In this document: one piece after another, positions 5,958 through 7,357 of the stretch
How positions within the stretch are numbered: position 1 is the first letter of the stretch
Layout of the letters: every line of letters begins with the position of its first letter
Assembly: GCA_016283075.1 (NCBI GenBank)
Contig: JAEEMF010000057.1
Coordinates: 1-7,357, forward strand
DNA: 7,357 nucleotides
Reading direction: 5' to 3'
DNA from: Bacilli bacterium
GTDB lineage: Bacteria; Bacillota_I; Bacilli_A; RF39; UBA660
The notes under the pieces: generated by a model
Told to the model about the DNA's origin: nothing
The model's input: only the letters and a program-made list of their open reading frames with translations
Databases searched by the model: none
Position numbers and translations under genes: made by a program

Positions 5958-7343
5958 ATGAATAATATTGAATTTGGTAATTTTTTAAGAGATTTAAGAG
6001 AGAAAAAAGGTTTTACTCAGGAGTATGTAGGAAGAATTTTAGGTATTACTGATAAAGCTATTAGTAAATGGGAAAACGGTAAGTCTAAACCAAATATAGA
6101 TCAGCTTTTAATTCTTGCTGATAAATATGGCATAAGTGCTGAAAAATTAATACTTAAGCTAAAAGAAAGAAAAGAACCTGTTATACATAAGATTGTTTTA
6201 ACAGGAGGTCCTTGTGCTGGTAAAACTACTGCACTTACTTGGATAGGTAATTATTTTACAGAAAAAGGTTATAAAGTATTATTTATTCCAGAAACTGCTA
6301 CTGAATTAATACCTAATGGTGTTAATCCATCATCTTTATCTAACTTTGATTTTCAAAAACTATTAGCAAGATTACAACTTATAAAAGAAGAAACATATGA
6401 AGAAGCAGCAAGAAAAATGGATGTTGATAAAGTACTTATTGTTTGTGATAGAGGTTTAATTGATAATAAAGCTTATATGACTAATGAAGAGTTTATTAAA
6501 TTATTAGATTTTTATAAAACTAATTTAATTAAAGCTAAAGAATCTTATGATGCTGTATTTCATTTAGTTACTGCTGCTAAAGGTAAACCTGAGTTTTATA
6601 CAACAAGTAATAATGTAGCTAGATCTGAAGGTATTAAAGAAGCATCTAGTTTAGATGATAAATTAATTTCTGCTTGGACAGGACATCCACATTTTAGAAT
6701 TATAGATAATAGTACGGATTTTAAAGAAAAACTTGAAAGACTTATAAAAGAAATTACTTCATTTTTAGGAGAGCCAGAACCTCTCGAAATAGAAAGAAAA
6801 TATTTGATAGAAAGACCTAATTTAAATAATCTTCTTGATATGCCTAACTGTACTAAGGTAGAAATTACTCAGACATATTTAAAATCTAGTGATGATACTG
6901 AAAGAAGAATTAGAAAAAGAAGTATTGATGGAGACTATATGCTTTATCTTACTGAGAAGAAAAAGATTAATGAGCTTAAGAGAGTTGAAGTTGAAAAACG
7001 TTTAACTGAAAAAGAATACTTAAGTTTACTTGATGAAACTGATCCAGAAAGAAAAACAATTACTAAAACAAGATATTGTTTATCATATAATAACCATTAT
7101 TTTGAAATAGATATTTATCCAGAGTGGGATAAAGAGGCTATTATGGAGATAGAACTTAGTGATGAAAATGAAGTAGTAAGTGCTCCTGAATTTATTGAAG
7201 TTATTAAAGATGTAACTGATGATAAAGCATATAAAAACTATAATATGGCTAAAGAAATGCCTAAACAATATATAATAAAGGAGGATATATGGAATATTTA
7301 CAAGTATTTGATGACGATAAGAATATGTTATATGAAAAAATAG
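5958..7343 (+). CDS. XRE-type HTH / NadR-Ttd14-like P-loop ATPase / CYTH domain fusion protein
   Basis: This 461-residue cytoplasmic protein has three domains. Residues about 5-62 are an XRE/Cro-type helix-turn-helix (LRDLREKKGFTQEYVGRILG, then AISKWENGKSKP), probably binding DNA. Residues about 76-270 are a P-loop NTPase of the NadR/Ttd14-like AAA_28 type: Walker A G83-G-P-C-A-G-K-T-T91, P-E-T-A-T at 111-115, and a Walker B-like stretch K-V-L-I-V-C-D164-R-G. Residues about 275-432 are a CYTH (triphosphate tunnel) domain with the signature E277-x-E279-x-K281 and further charged strands such as T-E-R-R-I-R-K-R and E-I-D-I. The CYTH family handles triphosphate-containing substrates with divalent metal; the substrate here cannot be read from sequence. 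The likely role is nucleotide-responsive regulation or metabolism, probably together with the NUDIX gene that follows. The ATG at 5958 is preferred. Residues about 435-461 lie past the usual CYTH end and overlap the next gene by 55 bases, suggesting a lost stop or indel. Confidence 0.88.
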   Translation: MNNIEFGNFLRDLREKKGFTQEYVGRILGITDKAISKWENGKSKPNIDQLLILADKYGISAEKLILKLKERKEPVIHKIVLTGGPCAGKTTALTWIGNYFTEKGYKVLFIPETATELIPNGVNPSSLSNFDFQKLLARLQLIKEETYEEAARKMDVDKVLIVCDRGLIDNKAYMTNEEFIKLLDFYKTNLIKAKESYDAVFHLVTAAKGKPEFYTTSNNVARSEGIKEASSLDDKLISAWTGHPHFRIIDNSTDFKEKLERLIKEITSFLGEPEPLEIERKYLIERPNLNNLLDMPNCTKVEITQTYLKSSDDTERRIRKRSIDGDYMLYLTEKKKINELKRVEVEKRLTEKEYLSLLDETDPERKTITKTRYCLSYNNHYFEIDIYPEWDKEAIMEIELSDENEVVSAPEFIEVIKDVTDDKAYKNYNMAKEMPKQYIIKEDIWNIYKYLMTIRICYMKK

Positions 7344-7357
7344 CTAGATCTAATAAA
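7289..7357 (+). CDS. Probable NUDIX hydrolase, N-terminal 23 residues (runs off the window)
   Basis: A perfect ribosome binding site (AAAGGAGG, 7277-7284) lies four bases before an ATG whose frame is open to the end of the window. The peptide begins MEYLQVFDDDKNMLYEKIAR. A start of the form (W/L)-x-(V/I)-(F/Y)-D-x-(D/N)-x-N is typical of NUDIX proteins related to isopentenyl-diphosphate isomerase-like hydrolases, and from memory NUDIX genes often follow HTH-AAA-CYTH genes in gut Firmicutes. The NUDIX box itself lies beyond the window, so the assignment rests on 23 residues plus context. It overlaps the 3' end of the upstream gene by 55 bases in another frame. Such hydrolases cleave nucleoside diphosphates linked to another group; the substrate is unknown here. 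Confidence 0.55.
   Translation, partial: MEYLQVFDDDKNMLYEKIARSNK

Noticed and set aside
7083..7268. 61-residue open frame on the minus strand
   Set aside because: It lies wholly inside the CYTH-encoding part of the HTH-AAA-CYTH gene and is only a low-complexity reverse shadow of AT-rich coding sequence (Phe/Ile/Tyr-rich).

Overview
The window is strongly AT-rich, with AGA arginine, TTA leucine and A/T-ending codons throughout, strong AGGAGG-type ribosome binding sites and every gene on the + strand. This fits a low-GC Firmicute such as a gut Bacilli/Clostridia lineage close to the Mollicutes-like groups. Tryptophan is encoded by TGG, so the standard bacterial code is likely. No rRNA, tRNA, insertion sequence or CRISPR array was seen.

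Region 1 (1-4748) is an apparent operon dominated by one protein family that I do not recognise. Five diverged paralogs of about 257-308 residues stand head to tail (253-4457), with gaps of 8-24 bases and one 14-base overlap. They share an N-terminal helix followed by a hydrophobic strand, a central K-D-x-I-(V/A/I)-P-x-Y motif, and a C-terminal L-P-x-x-W-(K/R/A)-(E/K)-(F/Y)-L-(D/E)-K segment. Bases 1-243 hold the C-terminal end of a sixth copy, broken by two in-frame stops, one exactly at the conserved tryptophan. A small three-helix membrane protein (4467-4748) closes the operon, and an intrinsic terminator overlaps its stop codon.

Region 2 (about 4800-5937) holds a tandem pair of another unrecognised family: an N-terminal coiled coil, then a Cys/His cluster like a zinc knuckle, then a helical C-terminal part. 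The first copy carries an in-frame TAG after codon 103, but its reading frame continues cleanly to a TGA that overlaps the start of the second, intact copy (ATGA).

Region 3 (5958-7357) encodes a three-domain protein: an XRE-type helix-turn-helix, a P-loop NTPase of the NadR/Ttd14-like AAA type, and a CYTH triphosphate-tunnel domain. It is followed by the first 23 codons of a probable NUDIX hydrolase. Together these look like a nucleotide or phosphate-ester handling or sensing module. The end of the three-domain gene runs about 55 bases into the NUDIX gene, which suggests a lost stop or a small frameshift.

Overall the window looks like accessory sequence in which small families multiply by tandem duplication, diverge and partly decay.
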